Of a stretch of DNA of 34,262 nucleotides, positions 22,536 through 30,780 are shown in pieces; position 1 is the stretch's first letter; each line of letters starts with the position of its first letter. Position numbers and translations under genes: made by a program. The notes under the pieces were generated by a model. That model did no database searches and was not told where the DNA came from. It saw nothing but the letters and a program-made list of their open reading frames with translations. The DNA is from Candidatus Kerfeldbacteria bacterium CG_4_10_14_0_8_um_filter_42_10 (GTDB taxonomy: Bacteria > Patescibacteriota > Patescibacteriia > UM-FILTER-42-10): positions 1 through 34,262 of the forward strand of contig PFMD01000051.1 in assembly GCA_002784945.1 (NCBI GenBank). Reading direction: 5' to 3'.

Positions 22536-23308
22536 TTGTTTTCTCCTTCTGTTTTTTTGTCTTCTTTAGCGCTATTCTGATTGGGTTTCTCTTCTTCTTT
22601 TTCTGACCCCTTTTTTAAAATATCTTCCTTTTGTTCTTTATCATTTTTTGGTGAAACTTTGTCCGGTGTTTGATTATTTTCTGGAATAACAGCGGAAACC
22701 TCTCCTTCACCCAGAATCAAGATTAGCTGGTTTCTGGCACCGGGCACCGCTCCTTTAATGGCCAACTGGTGGTCTTTTTGATTAACTTCTATTATTTCTA
22801 GATTTTTGGCGGTGGCTCTTTTACCCCCCATGCGCCCCGCCATTCTTCGTCCTTTTAAAACATGTTCGGGAAAAGCGCTGCCAATAGAACCGGGCATTCT
22901 TAACTGATCTTTATGACCATGGGTAGCAGGACTGCCGTGAAAACCATGTCTTTTCACCACTCCTTGGAATCCTTTTCCTTTAGAAATCCCGCTCACTTGA
23001 ACTACGTCCCCTTCTTGGAAAATAGAAACATCGAGCAGATCGCCCCGCTTAAATTGGCCCGCGCTGCTGACTCGGAATTCCCTTAAGTATCTAAAACTAT
23101 CCAGATCTTTTAAATGTCCCTTAAGGGGCTGAGAAATCTTTTTCTTGGTTTCAAATCCAATTTGTACCGCTTCATACCCATCCCTTTTGCTGTTTTTCAC
23201 CTGAGTGACAGTACAAGGCCCTACTTTTACCAATGTAACAGGAACAACGGTTCCGTTTTCTTGAAACCGTCTGGTCATACCGATTTTTTTTCCTAAAATG
23301 AATTTCAT
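22532..23308 (-). CDS. rplC: 50S ribosomal protein L3 (uL3) with charged C-terminal tail
   Basis: Core 1-~208: MKFILGKKIGMTRRF, GKGFQGVVKRHGFHGSPATHGHKDQLRMPGSIG, MAGRMGGKRATAKNL. A hydrophilic Lys/Glu/Asn-rich tail of ~50 residues (209-258) follows, absent from typical L3. First gene after a 236-bp gap from rpsJ that contains two hairpins. Ends in an ATGA overlap with rplD. Confidence 0.97.
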   Translation of the reverse strand: MKFILGKKIGMTRRFQENGTVVPVTLVKVGPCTVTQVKNSKRDGYEAVQIGFETKKKISQPLKGHLKDLDSFRYLREFRVSSAGQFKRGDLLDVSIFQEGDVVQVSGISKGKGFQGVVKRHGFHGSPATHGHKDQLRMPGSIGSAFPEHVLKGRRMAGRMGGKRATAKNLEIIEVNQKDHQLAIKGAVPGARNQLILILGEGEVSAVIPENNQTPDKVSPKNDKEQKEDILKKGSEKEEEKPNQNSAKEDKKTEGENK

Positions 23309-23325
23309 ATTTGATAAAACAAAAA

Positions 23326-23377
23326 CCGCGATTTTAAGAATTTCACTTTCTTCAATTAAGGATCTTTAAAATCCCGG
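23326..23377 (-). promoter_or_regulatory. hairpin immediately upstream of rplC, possible leader element
   Basis: 23326-23338 (CCGCGATTTTAAG) pairs with 23364-23377 (CTTTAAAATCCCGG) with one mismatch and one bulge, enclosing a 25-nt apical region. It ends 17 nt before the rplC start codon, so it could influence L3-L4 translation. Function inferred from position only. Confidence 0.4.
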
Positions 23378-23451
23378 CTTAAACCTTTTGTTAATTGTTT
23401 GCTTTTGAAGAAAGATTAACTCCAATTTAGCTTTTTGAGCCTTCAGTCGAT

Positions 23452-23497
23452 ATCCCGCACCTTTGTATTTTTTCCAAAAAATACAAAGGTGCGGGAT
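23452..23497. repeat. perfect 22-bp hairpin between rpsJ and rplC
   Basis: The 22-nt arm at 23452-23473 (ATCCCGCACCTTTGTA...) is exactly complementary to 23476-23497, with only CC between. There is no flanking T-run on the minus strand, so it is not a classic terminator although transcription would pass through it. Confidence 0.85.
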
Positions 23498-23544
23498 CAT
23501 TCCCTGACACTCATTAAACTAAGAATTACTCTTGGTTTTAAAGA

Positions 23545-23931
23545 TTACATTTTTATTTCTACGTCTACTCCGGCGGGCAAGCTCAGATTCATTAAAGTAT
23601 CAACCGTTTTCGCGGAAGGATCAATAATATCAATCAAGCGCTTGTGCACTCGCATTTCGTACTGTTCCCGGGAATTTTTATGAACAAAGGCGGAACGAAT
23701 AACGGTATATTTGCTTTTTTCGGTAGGCAATGGCACCGGTCCGCAGATTTTTGCCCCTGACCGCTCAGCGGTTTCAATAATCGTACGAGTGGATTGATCA
23801 ATAATTTTATTATCGTACGCCTTAATTTTAATCCTAATCCGCTGATGGACAACTTCTTCTTCGTTGTTCTCGCTTTTTACTTTCGGATTATCCCTTTTTT
23901 CTGATGACTTCTTTTTCTCCTCAGTTACCAT
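23545..23931 (-). CDS. rpsJ: 30S ribosomal protein S10 (uS10) with N-terminal extension
   Basis: The core from ~28 has [42 protein letters not shown], then [45 protein letters not shown]. About 27 polar residues ([18 protein letters not shown]...) precede it; S10 is normally ~102 residues. It is separated from tuf by 67 bp with a terminator-like hairpin and from rplC by 236 bp. Confidence 0.97.
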   Translation of the reverse strand: MVTEEKKKSSEKRDNPKVKSENNEEEVVHQRIRIKIKAYDNKIIDQSTRTIIETAERSGAKICGPVPLPTEKSKYTVIRSAFVHKNSREQYEMRVHKRLIDIIDPSAKTVDTLMNLSLPAGVDVEIKM

Positions 23932-23966
23932 GGATGATTCTAATTTTTAACTTACTTTAAATTTTT

Positions 23967-23998
23967 AAAATGACGAGGCCGAATGACCCCATCATTTT
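23967..23998 (-). terminator. possible attenuating terminator between tuf and rpsJ
   Basis: AAAATGA/TCATTTT closes a 32-nt hairpin with a weak inner GGG/CCT stem, followed on the minus strand by TAAAAATTT. It starts right after the tuf stop. Read-through to rpsJ is probably partial; it could set the tuf to ribosomal-protein ratio. Confidence 0.4.
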
Positions 23999-25189
23999 TT
24001 ATTTTGTTATTTTAGTTACTACTCCCGCTCCTACGGTATGTCCGCCTTCTCTGATAGCAAAACGTTGTTTCTCTTCTAACGCAATCGGGACGATTAATTT
24101 GATCTTAAACGTAACGGTATCCCCGGGCATGACCATTTCTGTTCCCGCCGCCAGTTCAATTTCTCCGGTCACGTCAGTGGTTCTGATATAGAATTGGGGT
24201 TTGTATCCTTTGGCAAAAGGAGTGTGGCGGCCGCCTTCTTCTTTGGTTAAGATATATACTTCTCCATCGAATTCAGTGTGGGGAGTGATTGTACCAGGTT
24301 TAGCTAGCACTTGTCCTCTTTCCACCTCATCCTTTTTGGTTCCTCTTAAGAGAATACCGGCATTATCCCCCGCTCTACCTTCATCCAACTGTTTATTGAA
24401 CATTTCAATTCCGGTAACTATTGTTTTTTGAGTATCCTTAACGCCGACAATTTCTACCTCATCGTTCAATTTTACCGCCCCTCTCTCGATTTTTCCCGTG
24501 ACTACGGTGCCTCTTCCTTCAATAGAGAAAATATCTTCAATCGGCATCAAAAAGTCTTTATCCACATCTCTTGTAGGATCGGGGATATAGCTGTCAATTG
24601 CGTCCAGTAATTCCTGCATGCATTTGGTCGCTTCCGGATCGGTGGGATTTTCCAAAGCTTTTAAGGCTGACCCTTTAATAATCGGAATTTGATCCCCGGG
24701 AAACTCATATTTATTGAGCAAATCTTTAATTTCTACCTCCACTAGATCAATCAGTTCTTTGTCATCAACCTGGTCGACTTTATTCAAAAAAACCACAATG
24801 TAAGGAACTCCCACCTGCCTAGCCAAAAGAATATGTTCTCTGGTTTGAGGCATGGGTCCATCCGCTGCGGAAACAACCAATATGGCACCGTCCATTTGAG
24901 CGGCGCCGGTAATCATGTTTTTGATGTAATCAGCGTGTCCGGGGCAGTCTACATGGGCATAGTGCCTTTTATCGGTTTCATACTCCACATGAGCAGTAGC
25001 AATGGTGATGCCGCGTTCTCTTTCTTCCGGCGCATTGTCTATCTGATCCACTGATTTATCCTGCGCTTTTTTACCCTGGCCAATAAGATATTTAAGAATA
25101 GCGGCCGTTAGCGTAGTTTTCCCATGATCAACGTGACCAATAGTGCCAACGTTTACGTGGGGTTTTGATCGGTCAAATTTTTCTGCCAT
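23999..25189 (-). CDS. tuf: elongation factor Tu
   Basis: GTPase that delivers aminoacyl-tRNA to the A site. 396 residues, complete. G1 GHVDHGKT (18-25), the switch region with [15 protein letters not shown]3 DCPGHADY (80-87), G4 NKVDQ (135-139), G5 GSALKAL, and domains 2-3 with [13 protein letters not shown] and [24 protein letters not shown]. It follows the hypothetical gene by 35 bp and precedes rpsJ, linking str-type and S10 genes. No strong Shine-Dalgarno sequence (CAAAAAAAGCTATGG). Confidence 0.99.
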   Translation of the reverse strand: MAEKFDRSKPHVNVGTIGHVDHGKTTLTAAILKYLIGQGKKAQDKSVDQIDNAPEERERGITIATAHVEYETDKRHYAHVDCPGHADYIKNMITGAAQMDGAILVVSAADGPMPQTREHILLARQVGVPYIVVFLNKVDQVDDKELIDLVEVEIKDLLNKYEFPGDQIPIIKGSALKALENPTDPEATKCMQELLDAIDSYIPDPTRDVDKDFLMPIEDIFSIEGRGTVVTGKIERGAVKLNDEVEIVGVKDTQKTIVTGIEMFNKQLDEGRAGDNAGILLRGTKKDEVERGQVLAKPGTITPHTEFDGEVYILTKEEGGRHTPFAKGYKPQFYIRTTDVTGEIELAAGTEMVMPGDTVTFKIKLIVPIALEEKQRFAIREGGHTVGAGVVTKITK

Positions 25190-25224
25190 AGCTTTTTTTG
25201 AATTATTTATTATTTAATTATTAT

Positions 25225-25806
25225 CTATAAATAACTTAATATTTGGTTTTTTAAATCTGTTAAATTATACACCTCGTTATCAGCATCTGTCACATTATCA
25301 TCACTATGTATTATATACTGTCCGTAAGTACCCCCAAGTACAACATAATTATTATCTTCATTAGTTCCTAAGAAAAGCAGATCTCTTTCACCTTCTACAT
25401 AAGTTATTTCATCGTCCATTGAAATACTGTTACCGTCAACTGTTCCACCGTATTGTTTAATATTTAATAACTGATCTGTATTTATTGGATTGTCACTATT
25501 ATCTTTAATGATTTCACTCACATCAAAATATAAGTTTGTATATATTAACGTACCGTCACTACTCTGCTCACTGTCACCCATGCTGGTAAAGATACCAATT
25601 ACAATTGCATTTGCTCCTTTTGTGTAACCTTCCACACTCTTTGCCTCACGTAGTGATAGGATTGTGCTACCATTTTTCTTGCCAGCTTTATAACTTTCAA
25701 TAGTTTCAATTTTATTACCATATTTTGGCAATACGATAAAATACAAACCTGTAATAATGAGCAATATTATTACAGAGATAAGGATTTTTTTGTTTTTGAA
25801 CATCAT
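25225..25806 (-). CDS. hypothetical membrane-anchored extracytoplasmic protein
   Basis: 193 residues. Short basic N-terminus (MMFKNKK), one hydrophobic segment (~8-27, ILISVIILLIITGLYFIVL) without a clear cleavage site, then an extracytoplasmic domain. The pattern ANAIVIGIFTSMGD, LIYTNLYFDVSEIIKD, KQYGGTVDG, VEGERDLLFLG, YVVLGGTYGQYII recalls an unnamed family of exported beta-rich domains (Ixx..YT...F.V.E..K, GG, GERxLLFL). Function unknown. It is strikingly AT-rich compared with tuf and fusA on either side. It stands first in the tuf-S10 transcript behind a strong promoter, an odd place for a non-ribosomal gene, and may be a later insertion. Confidence 0.75.
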   Translation of the reverse strand: MMFKNKKILISVIILLIITGLYFIVLPKYGNKIETIESYKAGKKNGSTILSLREAKSVEGYTKGANAIVIGIFTSMGDSEQSSDGTLIYTNLYFDVSEIIKDNSDNPINTDQLLNIKQYGGTVDGNSISMDDEITYVEGERDLLFLGTNEDNNYVVLGGTYGQYIIHSDDNVTDADNEVYNLTDLKNQILSYL

Positions 25807-25881
25807 ATTTACTTCTTAAAGAACGTTGCATCTGACTATTTAAAATTTTCACAGCATTTTAATTGCTTGAAAGTATTGATG

Positions 25882-25910
25882 ATTATATCAGTGAAAAGAA
25901 ATTTTAGCAA
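25882..25910 (-). promoter_or_regulatory. strong extended -10 promoter for the hypothetical-tuf-S10 unit
   Basis: Minus strand: TTGCTA (25905-25910), exactly 17 nt, TGATATAAT (perfect -10 at 25882-25887 with extended TG). Start expected near 25875, giving a ~69-nt leader to the hypothetical gene. It is probably the main promoter for tuf and the S10/spc genes, as no comparable signal lies between 25806 and tuf. Confidence 0.65.
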
Positions 25911-25974
25911 GTCATTTATTTGCTAACAATACACAACTTTTTCACAACTTTCGATTATTTGGCTAATTTAAGCC

Positions 25975-25997
25975 AAAAATTGTCTATAGTTAGACAT
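25975..25997 (-). terminator. terminator of the str operon after the PEGA gene
   Basis: Minus strand: TGTCTA/TAGACA stem, 4-nt loop, then ATTTTT, starting 1 nt after the PEGA gene stop. A second hairpin (TTGGCT/AGCCAA, 25959-25976) follows at once. Weak AT-rich stem, but well placed between the PEGA gene and the promoter at 25882. Confidence 0.55.
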
Positions 25998-26339
25998 TTA
26001 GAGCGGCTCTAGGGTGAAATTCACCCGAGTAACCCTTAATGTTTTGACAATCTCCTCGTCTTCTGCCGGCTTATACCCTTCGGCTTCCACTCTGACCAGA
26101 TACATTCCCGGATCGATTTTCAGTACCGCTGGCGTTGTTTTTCCGGTGTCCTCCCCATTAATAAAGACTTTTGCCGCTACATTCTGAGGTTCAACGGTAA
26201 CAGAGATTTTAAGGCGACCCCGAGCGATTACTTCTACAAAACTTGATTCCTCAACGCTATTCGTACGATAAATCCAGATTACCCCAATCATCAAGAGGGT
26301 AAAAGAAATAAAAATGAACCAGCGCATAAAAAGGGACAT
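25998..26339 (-). CDS. membrane-anchored PEGA-domain protein
   Basis: 113 residues. N-terminal signal anchor (~6-25, RWFIFISFTLLMIGVIWIY) followed by one PEGA domain (~45-113): ISVTVEPQNVAAKVFINGEDTGKTTPAVLKIDPGMYLVRVEAEGYKPAEDEEI. The VFINGEDTGKTTP and GMYLVRVEAEGY elements are the family signature. PEGA domains are small surface beta-sandwiches of general binding type. It starts 37 bp after the fusA stop, so it is the last gene of the str transcript, with its own terminator behind it. No reason for linkage to translation is known; co-expression may be incidental. Confidence 0.85.
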   Translation of the reverse strand: MSLFMRWFIFISFTLLMIGVIWIYRTNSVEESSFVEVIARGRLKISVTVEPQNVAAKVFINGEDTGKTTPAVLKIDPGMYLVRVEAEGYKPAEDEEIVKTLRVTRVNFTLEPL

Positions 26340-26376
26340 ATTTGTTTTGGGAAAGAATTAACTCCCTTTTATTCTA

Positions 26377-28455
26377 CTACTTATTTTCCAGATCTTCAAT
26401 TAAGCTATTGGCAACATTCTTGGGCACTTCGGCGAAATGGGAAAACTCCATGGAATAACTCGCCCGGCCTTGGGTCATGGAACGAAGAGTCGTGGCGTAT
26501 CCAAACATTTCCGCCAAGGGCACTTCGGCATCGATTACTTTCTGGTTAAGCCGATCTTTCATTTCTTTAATATGCGCTCTTTTGGAATTCAAATCTCCAA
26601 TCACGTCACCCATGAAATTCTCGGGAGTAATTACCTCAATTTTCATAATCGGCTCTAATAGGACTAAATCCGCTTTTCTCGCGGCCGCCTGTAAAGCCAT
26701 GGAGCCCGCTATTTTAAAGGCCGCTTCTGATGAATCAACTTCATGGTACGATCCATCGGTTACGGTGGCTCTTACATCCACCAGGGGGTAGCCGGCCAAT
26801 ACGCCATTATCCAGCGCTTCTTTTACTCCTTTTTCTATCGGAGGAATGTATTCCGCCGGTATATTGCCGCCCTTCACTTTATTAACGAATTCAAATCCCT
26901 TTCCTCGCTCTAAGGGCTCGACGGTAAGATAGCAATGGCCATATTGTCCTCGGCCGCCGGATTGTCGAATGTATTTTCCTTCTCCTTGCGCTTCCTTTTT
27001 AATTGTTTCTTTGTAAGCGACCCGGGGCCTTCCCACATTTGCTTCTACGTTGAATTCTCTTTTCATCCGGTCCACAATCACTTCTAAGTGCAATTCACCC
27101 ATTCCTGAAATAATGGTCTGGGCTGTTTCTTCATCAGTCTTGACTCGGAAAGTAGGATCTTCTTCTGCCAATTGGGCCAGAGAAAGAGCCAATTTTTCTT
27201 GATCCGCTTTGGTTTTTGGTTCAATGGCGATAGAAATGACCGGTTCAGGAAATATGATTTTTTCCAAAACAATGGGGTGATCCAAGTCGCAAAGAGTGTC
27301 GCCAGTAGTGGTTTTCTTTAACCCTACCGCCGCGGCGATGTCGCCGGCATGAACTTCTTTAACATCTTCTCGGTGATTGGCATGCAGACGAACAATGCGA
27401 CTGATTCTTTCTTTATTGCCTGTAGTTGTATTTAAAACATAGGAACCAGCGGCAAGAATGCCAGAATAAACTCTAAAAAAGGTCAGTTTGCCCACAAAGG
27501 GATCAGCCGCCACTTTAAATGCCAAAGCGGAAAAAGGTACTTCATCTTTAGTTTCCCTGGTTTCTTTTTGGTCAGTATCAGGATTATCCCCTTCTACCGG
27601 CGGAACATCTAAAGGTGAAGGGAGATAATCATTAACGGCATCCAGCAAAAACTGAACTCCTTTATTTTTAAGCGCCGAACCGGTTAAAATAGGCACTATT
27701 TTGTATGCGATCGTGGCTTGGCGCAACGTTCTTTTTAAATCCTCAATTGCTATTTCTTTTCCGTCGAGATACTGCTGAAGCAGATTTTCATCGTTTTCCA
27801 CGATTGCTTCGATTAATTCATGCCGATATTCCTCCACTTTTTCCTTCATATCTTCGGGCACGTCAGTTTCTTCCCATTCCTTACCCATTTCGTCTTTATA
27901 GATTATAGCCTTCTTAGTGAAGAGGTCGATGACGCCCTTAAAATTTTCTTCCGCTCCGATGGGCAGTTGGATCGGATGAGCATTTTTGGTCAGTCTTTCA
28001 TGAATAGAATCTAAATCAGAGTAAAAATCTGCGCCCATTCGATCCATTTTATTGATAAAGCACAAACGAGGGACTTCATATTTATCCGCCTGATGCCAAA
28101 CTGTTTCGGACTGAGGCTCTACGCCGGCTACCCCATCAAAAACCACTACGCCTCCATCCAGCACGCGCAAGGAACGCTGTACTTCCACGGTAAAATCAAT
28201 GTGTCCGGGAGTATCAATGATGTTAATCAGATGGTCTTTCCAAAAACAGGTGGTAGCCGCGGCAGTAATGGTTATTCCCCTTTCTTTTTCCTGTTCCATC
28301 CAGTCCATTTCGGCCTCCCCTTCATGCACTTCCCCTATTTTATGCTTCTTTCCCGTATAATAAAGAATCCGTTCAGTGACGGTTGTTTTACCCGCATCAA
28401 TATGCGCGATAATACCTATGTTTCTGGTTTTTTCTAGACTATATTCCCTAGGCAT
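26377..28455 (-). CDS. fusA: elongation factor G
   Basis: Translocation GTPase. 692 residues, full length. G1 AHIDAGKT (17-24), [29 protein letters not shown], and the G'-insert. Domains II-V follow with [47 protein letters not shown] and the domain [12 protein letters not shown]. Standard for EF-G1. The 80-bp gap from rpsG is almost wholly a perfect 26-bp inverted repeat. No Shine-Dalgarno sequence before CATGCC-type start. Confidence 0.99.
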   Translation of the reverse strand: MPREYSLEKTRNIGIIAHIDAGKTTVTERILYYTGKKHKIGEVHEGEAEMDWMEQEKERGITITAAATTCFWKDHLINIIDTPGHIDFTVEVQRSLRVLDGGVVVFDGVAGVEPQSETVWHQADKYEVPRLCFINKMDRMGADFYSDLDSIHERLTKNAHPIQLPIGAEENFKGVIDLFTKKAIIYKDEMGKEWEETDVPEDMKEKVEEYRHELIEAIVENDENLLQQYLDGKEIAIEDLKRTLRQATIAYKIVPILTGSALKNKGVQFLLDAVNDYLPSPLDVPPVEGDNPDTDQKETRETKDEVPFSALAFKVAADPFVGKLTFFRVYSGILAAGSYVLNTTTGNKERISRIVRLHANHREDVKEVHAGDIAAAVGLKKTTTGDTLCDLDHPIVLEKIIFPEPVISIAIEPKTKADQEKLALSLAQLAEEDPTFRVKTDEETAQTIISGMGELHLEVIVDRMKREFNVEANVGRPRVAYKETIKKEAQGEGKYIRQSGGRGQYGHCYLTVEPLERGKGFEFVNKVKGGNIPAEYIPPIEKGVKEALDNGVLAGYPLVDVRATVTDGSYHEVDSSEAAFKIAGSMALQAAARKADLVLLEPIMKIEVITPENFMGDVIGDLNSKRAHIKEMKDRLNQKVIDAEVPLAEMFGYATTLRSMTQGRASYSMEFSHFAEVPKNVANSLIEDLENK

Positions 28456-28466
28456 GAATTAATTTA

Positions 28467-28533
28467 TAATGTAAAATTTATAATTTATAATGACAAATTG
28501 AATTATACATTATAAATTATAAATTTTACATTA
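28467..28533. repeat. perfect 26-bp AT-rich inverted repeat between rpsG and fusA
   Basis: The arm at 28467-28492 (TAATGTAAAATTTATAATTT...) is exactly complementary to 28508-28533, with a 15-nt loop. It begins 2 nt past the rpsG stop and ends 11 nt before the fusA ATG. There is no T-run, so termination is unlikely. Confidence 0.9.
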
Positions 28534-28535
28534 AA

Positions 28536-29000
28536 CTAGGCGAAATGGGCGAAGGCGCGGTTAGACTCGGCCATGCGATGAACATCTTCTTTCTTTTTAA
28601 TCGCCGTCCCTTGCTGGTTAGCAGCATCATTCAGCTCTTGGGCCAATTTTTCGTGCATCGGTTTTCCTTTTCTGTCTCTGGCGGCCTTAATAATCCAGCG
28701 CATTGCCAAGGCGGTCCGGCGTTCCCCTTTTACCTCTACCGGTATTTGGTAATTGGCTCCTCCGACTCGGCGCGCTTTAACTTCAACCACAGGAGAAGCG
28801 TTCTTAATTGCCTGGTCAAAGACATCTAAAGGATCTTTTTTGCTCTTTTCCTTGATAAGCTCCAGCGCACCATAAACAACGCGTTCCGCAGTCGATTTTT
28901 TGCCGCGACGCATTATCTGATTAATAAACTTAGTAATAATAATGCTATTATATTTAAAATCAGGCTGGATTTTTCTTTTGGGAGCTCTTTTTCCTCGCAT
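28536..29000 (-). CDS. rpsG: 30S ribosomal protein S7 (uS7)
   Basis: 154 residues, normal length. Head-domain organiser of the 30[64 protein letters not shown] and [27 protein letters not shown], ending [14 protein letters not shown]. Located between rpsL and fusA as in other bacteria, but with long repeat-bearing gaps (180 bp and 80 bp) on both sides. Confidence 0.98.
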   Translation of the reverse strand: MRGKRAPKRKIQPDFKYNSIIITKFINQIMRRGKKSTAERVVYGALELIKEKSKKDPLDVFDQAIKNASPVVEVKARRVGGANYQIPVEVKGERRTALAMRWIIKAARDRKGKPMHEKLAQELNDAANQQGTAIKKKEDVHRMAESNRAFAHFA

Positions 29001-29005
29001 TATTT

Positions 29006-29063
29006 TAGCTTTTTAGCTTCTTAGTTCCGACGCCTTGGTCGGAATTCCGACTTCACGTCGGAA
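29006..29063. repeat. AGCT repeat fragment plus tandem TTCCGAC hairpins between rpsL and rpsG
   Basis: 29006-29024 is identical to 6466-6484 of the AGCT family (19 bp). Directly next come two GC-rich hairpins: TTCCGACGCCTTGGTCGGAA (29025-29044) and TTCCGACTTCACGTCGGAA (29045-29063). On the plus strand a T6 follows; on the coding (minus) strand there is none. The remaining ~115 bp up to rpsL is AT-rich with an ATTGTTTTA/TAAAACAAT inverted pair. Confidence 0.65.
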
Positions 29064-29180
29064 CTTATCAGGTTTTTTATTTCAATTAATCTATTATCCG
29101 ATTGCTCGATTGTTAATTGAATTGTCATATTGTTTTATTGTCAATTTTTAAAACAATAAAGCCACAAAACAATTAACGAG

Positions 29181-29606
29181 CTACTTCTTAACTTTTTCTT
29201 TTTTAGCGCCATAAAGGCTTCTTCCCTGTTTTCTGCCGTCAACGCCTTGAGTATCATAAACTCCCCTAACGACATGATAACGTACCCCTGGTAGATCTTT
29301 TACTCTTCCGCCCCTAATCATGACGATGGAATGCTCCTGTAAATTATGGCCAACCCCTGGAATATAAGCGGTAACTTCCATTCCGTTAGAAAGCTTGACC
29401 CGGGCAATCTTGCGAAGGGCAGAATTTGGCTTTTTCGGCGTAGTGGTAGTCACCTTAACGCAAATTCCCTGCTTAAAAGGCGAGCCTTTGGGCAGTTTAC
29501 TCCGTTTTCTTTTTAGAGGATTCAAAGTGGTTTCTAAGGCAGGAGTTTTGGATTTTCTTTTCTGGCTTTTTCGTCCTCTTTTTACTAATTGATTAATTGT
29601 CGGCAT
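29181..29606 (-). CDS. rpsL: 30S ribosomal protein S12 (uS12)
   Basis: 141 residues. [25 protein letters not shown], an insertion-bearing stretch ([16 protein letters not shown]), then [20 protein letters not shown] (52-71) and [35 protein letters not shown]. The decoding-centre lysines of PKKPNS are unaltered, so no streptomycin-resistance substitution is visible. First gene of the str operon, with its own promoter 44 bp upstream. Confidence 0.98.
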   Translation of the reverse strand: MPTINQLVKRGRKSQKRKSKTPALETTLNPLKRKRSKLPKGSPFKQGICVKVTTTTPKKPNSALRKIARVKLSNGMEVTAYIPGVGHNLQEHSIVMIRGGRVKDLPGVRYHVVRGVYDTQGVDGRKQGRSLYGAKKEKVKK

Positions 29607-29649
29607 TTAGGATAAAAAAAATAATCTTGCTTAAGATATTTTCAAATAG

Positions 29650-29678
29650 AGTTTAGCAAGTATGCTTAAATAAGTCAA
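29650..29678 (-). promoter_or_regulatory. promoter of the str operon (rpsL)
   Basis: Minus strand: TTGACT (29673-29678), exactly 17 nt ending TGC, TAAACT (29650-29655). Good -35, extended -10. Start near 29643, leader of about 37 nt to the rpsL ATG. Confidence 0.6.
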
Positions 29679-29702
29679 TAAATCATCGGGAAAGAGGTTA
29701 AG

Positions 29703-29768
29703 AAGCTATAGCGCTGCTAAGCAGGGAGCTTTGGCACGGGGGTAACTTAGAGCCAGAGAACTTCTAAG
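29703..29768. other. two adjacent hairpins downstream of the S2P-like gene
   Basis: AAGCT/AGCTT (29703-29731, with an inner CTGC/GCAG) and CTTAGA/TCTAAG (29746-29768), separated by a G-rich piece. They lie between the S2P-like stop (29790) and the str promoter. No T-run on the minus strand. Function unknown. Confidence 0.35.
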
Positions 29769-29789
29769 ATCATCCATTTCTAGCTATTT

Positions 29790-30428
29790 TTAGCCAAAAA
29801 TACGGAAGATTACGTTGGAAGCAGCTTCAAAAACTGAGGAAAAAATGGAAAGGCCAAGGAAACTATCCAGAACTATTAGTCCCAAAAGCAACATTGGTCC
29901 GGAACGTTCAAAGGACTGTTTGAAACTGTCAGCGGAAGGAGGTAAAAAAGCATAAAGAACATGGTGGCCGTCTAAAGGAGGAATCGGAATCAAATTGAAA
30001 ATTCCCAGAACTAGATTGATATGGATCAAGGCGACCAGAAAGATAATCAACATATTTTCAGCCCCCAAGCCGGTATAAGCCAGCAAAATTTTAAGAGCGA
30101 AGCCGAATATCAACAAAGCGACGAAATTAGACAGCGGGCCAAATAGAGAAACAAGCACTGGCCCCCAGCGACGATTCTTAAGGTTAAAAGGATTATAGGT
30201 GACCGGTTTTCCCCAACCAAAGCCGGCAAAAAGCAAAACCATAAATCCCAAAAAATCGAGGTGAGCCAAAGGATTAAGGGTTAAGCGGCCTTCGTATTTA
30301 GGAGTACGGTCGCCTAATAAATTCGCCCCCAGGGCATGGGAAAATTCGTGGATGGTTATCCCGAATATTATTGCGATCAGCCAGGCTAAAAATATTGTTG
30401 GTTCTCTAAAAAGAAGGCTAAGAATCAT
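29790..30428 (-). CDS. site-2 protease family (M50) membrane protein
   Basis: 212-residue polytopic metalloprotease-like protein. Zinc-site helix IHEFSHALGANLLGD (HExxH = HEFSH, ~27-31) and the second ligand motif IPPLDGHHVLYA (~148-159, the LDG motif). About five TM segments, no PDZ domain, matching the short, rhomboid-like S2P group common in CPR and other bacteria. It would cleave a membrane-embedded substrate not identifiable here. Single gene; the plus-strand rpmB is divergent. A weak promoter with TATCTT may lie near 30455 on the minus strand. Confidence 0.88.
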   Translation of the reverse strand: MILSLLFREPTIFLAWLIAIIFGITIHEFSHALGANLLGDRTPKYEGRLTLNPLAHLDFLGFMVLLFAGFGWGKPVTYNPFNLKNRRWGPVLVSLFGPLSNFVALLIFGFALKILLAYTGLGAENMLIIFLVALIHINLVLGIFNLIPIPPLDGHHVLYAFLPPSADSFKQSFERSGPMLLLGLIVLDSFLGLSIFSSVFEAASNVIFRIFG

Positions 30429-30496
30429 TGTTCTCTTGATTTAATACCGAAGATATGCTAATTTAAAAGGGAACTTCAAAAGTTTTTTTAATTTTT

Positions 30497-30530
30497 CCCG
30501 CCATGGCGGGATCTCCCGCCGTTGGCGGGG
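30497..30530. repeat. tandem CCCGCC...GGCGGG palindromes in the divergent intergenic region
   Basis: CCCGCCATGGCGGG (30497-30510) is a perfect palindrome; CCCGCCGTTGGCGGG (30515-30529) is a second hairpin of the same kind, ATCT apart. Either can pair with the other. It lies between the S2P-like gene and rpmB, about 20 bp before the rpmB start. Confidence 0.75.
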
Positions 30531-30550
30531 TGATAATTTTAGGTCATTAG

Positions 30551-30739
30551 ATGAATAAAACTTCTGGTCGATTTTGCCAAATCTGCGGAAGAGGCGCGTT
30601 AAGCAGTGTCTCAAGAAGTCATTCTAACATCGCCACCAAAAGACGGCAATATTTGAATCTTCAAACGACCATTTATCAAGGAAAAAAAGTAAAAGCTTGC
30701 ACCAGTTGCATCAAAACTTTAACTAAAGTGCAAAAGTAA
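30551..30739 (+). CDS. rpmB: 50S ribosomal protein L28 (bL28), zinc type
   Basis: 62 residues. Cys9/Cys12 (CQICGRG) and Cys50/Cys53 (CTSCIK) form a zinc site; SRSHSNIATKRRQYLNLQ is the L28 signature. The only plus-strand gene in this half of the window, alone between two minus-strand genes. GTGATAATTTT just upstream may be its -10 region, which would give a very short leader. Confidence 0.95.
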   Translation: MNKTSGRFCQICGRGALSSVSRSHSNIATKRRQYLNLQTTIYQGKKVKACTSCIKTLTKVQK

Positions 30740-30740
30740 T

Positions 30741-30780
30741 TTTCTTTGTATTTTCTCCAACGAAAACTTTTCAAAGAGAA
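30741..30780. terminator. possible convergent terminator rpmB/mscS
   Basis: TTCTTTG-like and CAAAGAGAA arms around a 23-nt region, followed by TTTTTT on the plus strand, partly inside the 3' end of mscS. Loop is long and pairing imperfect. Confidence 0.3.

Noticed and set aside
26437-28437. Several plus-strand ORFs of 60-114 aa opposite fusA
   Set aside because: Antisense shadows of a highly conserved gene.
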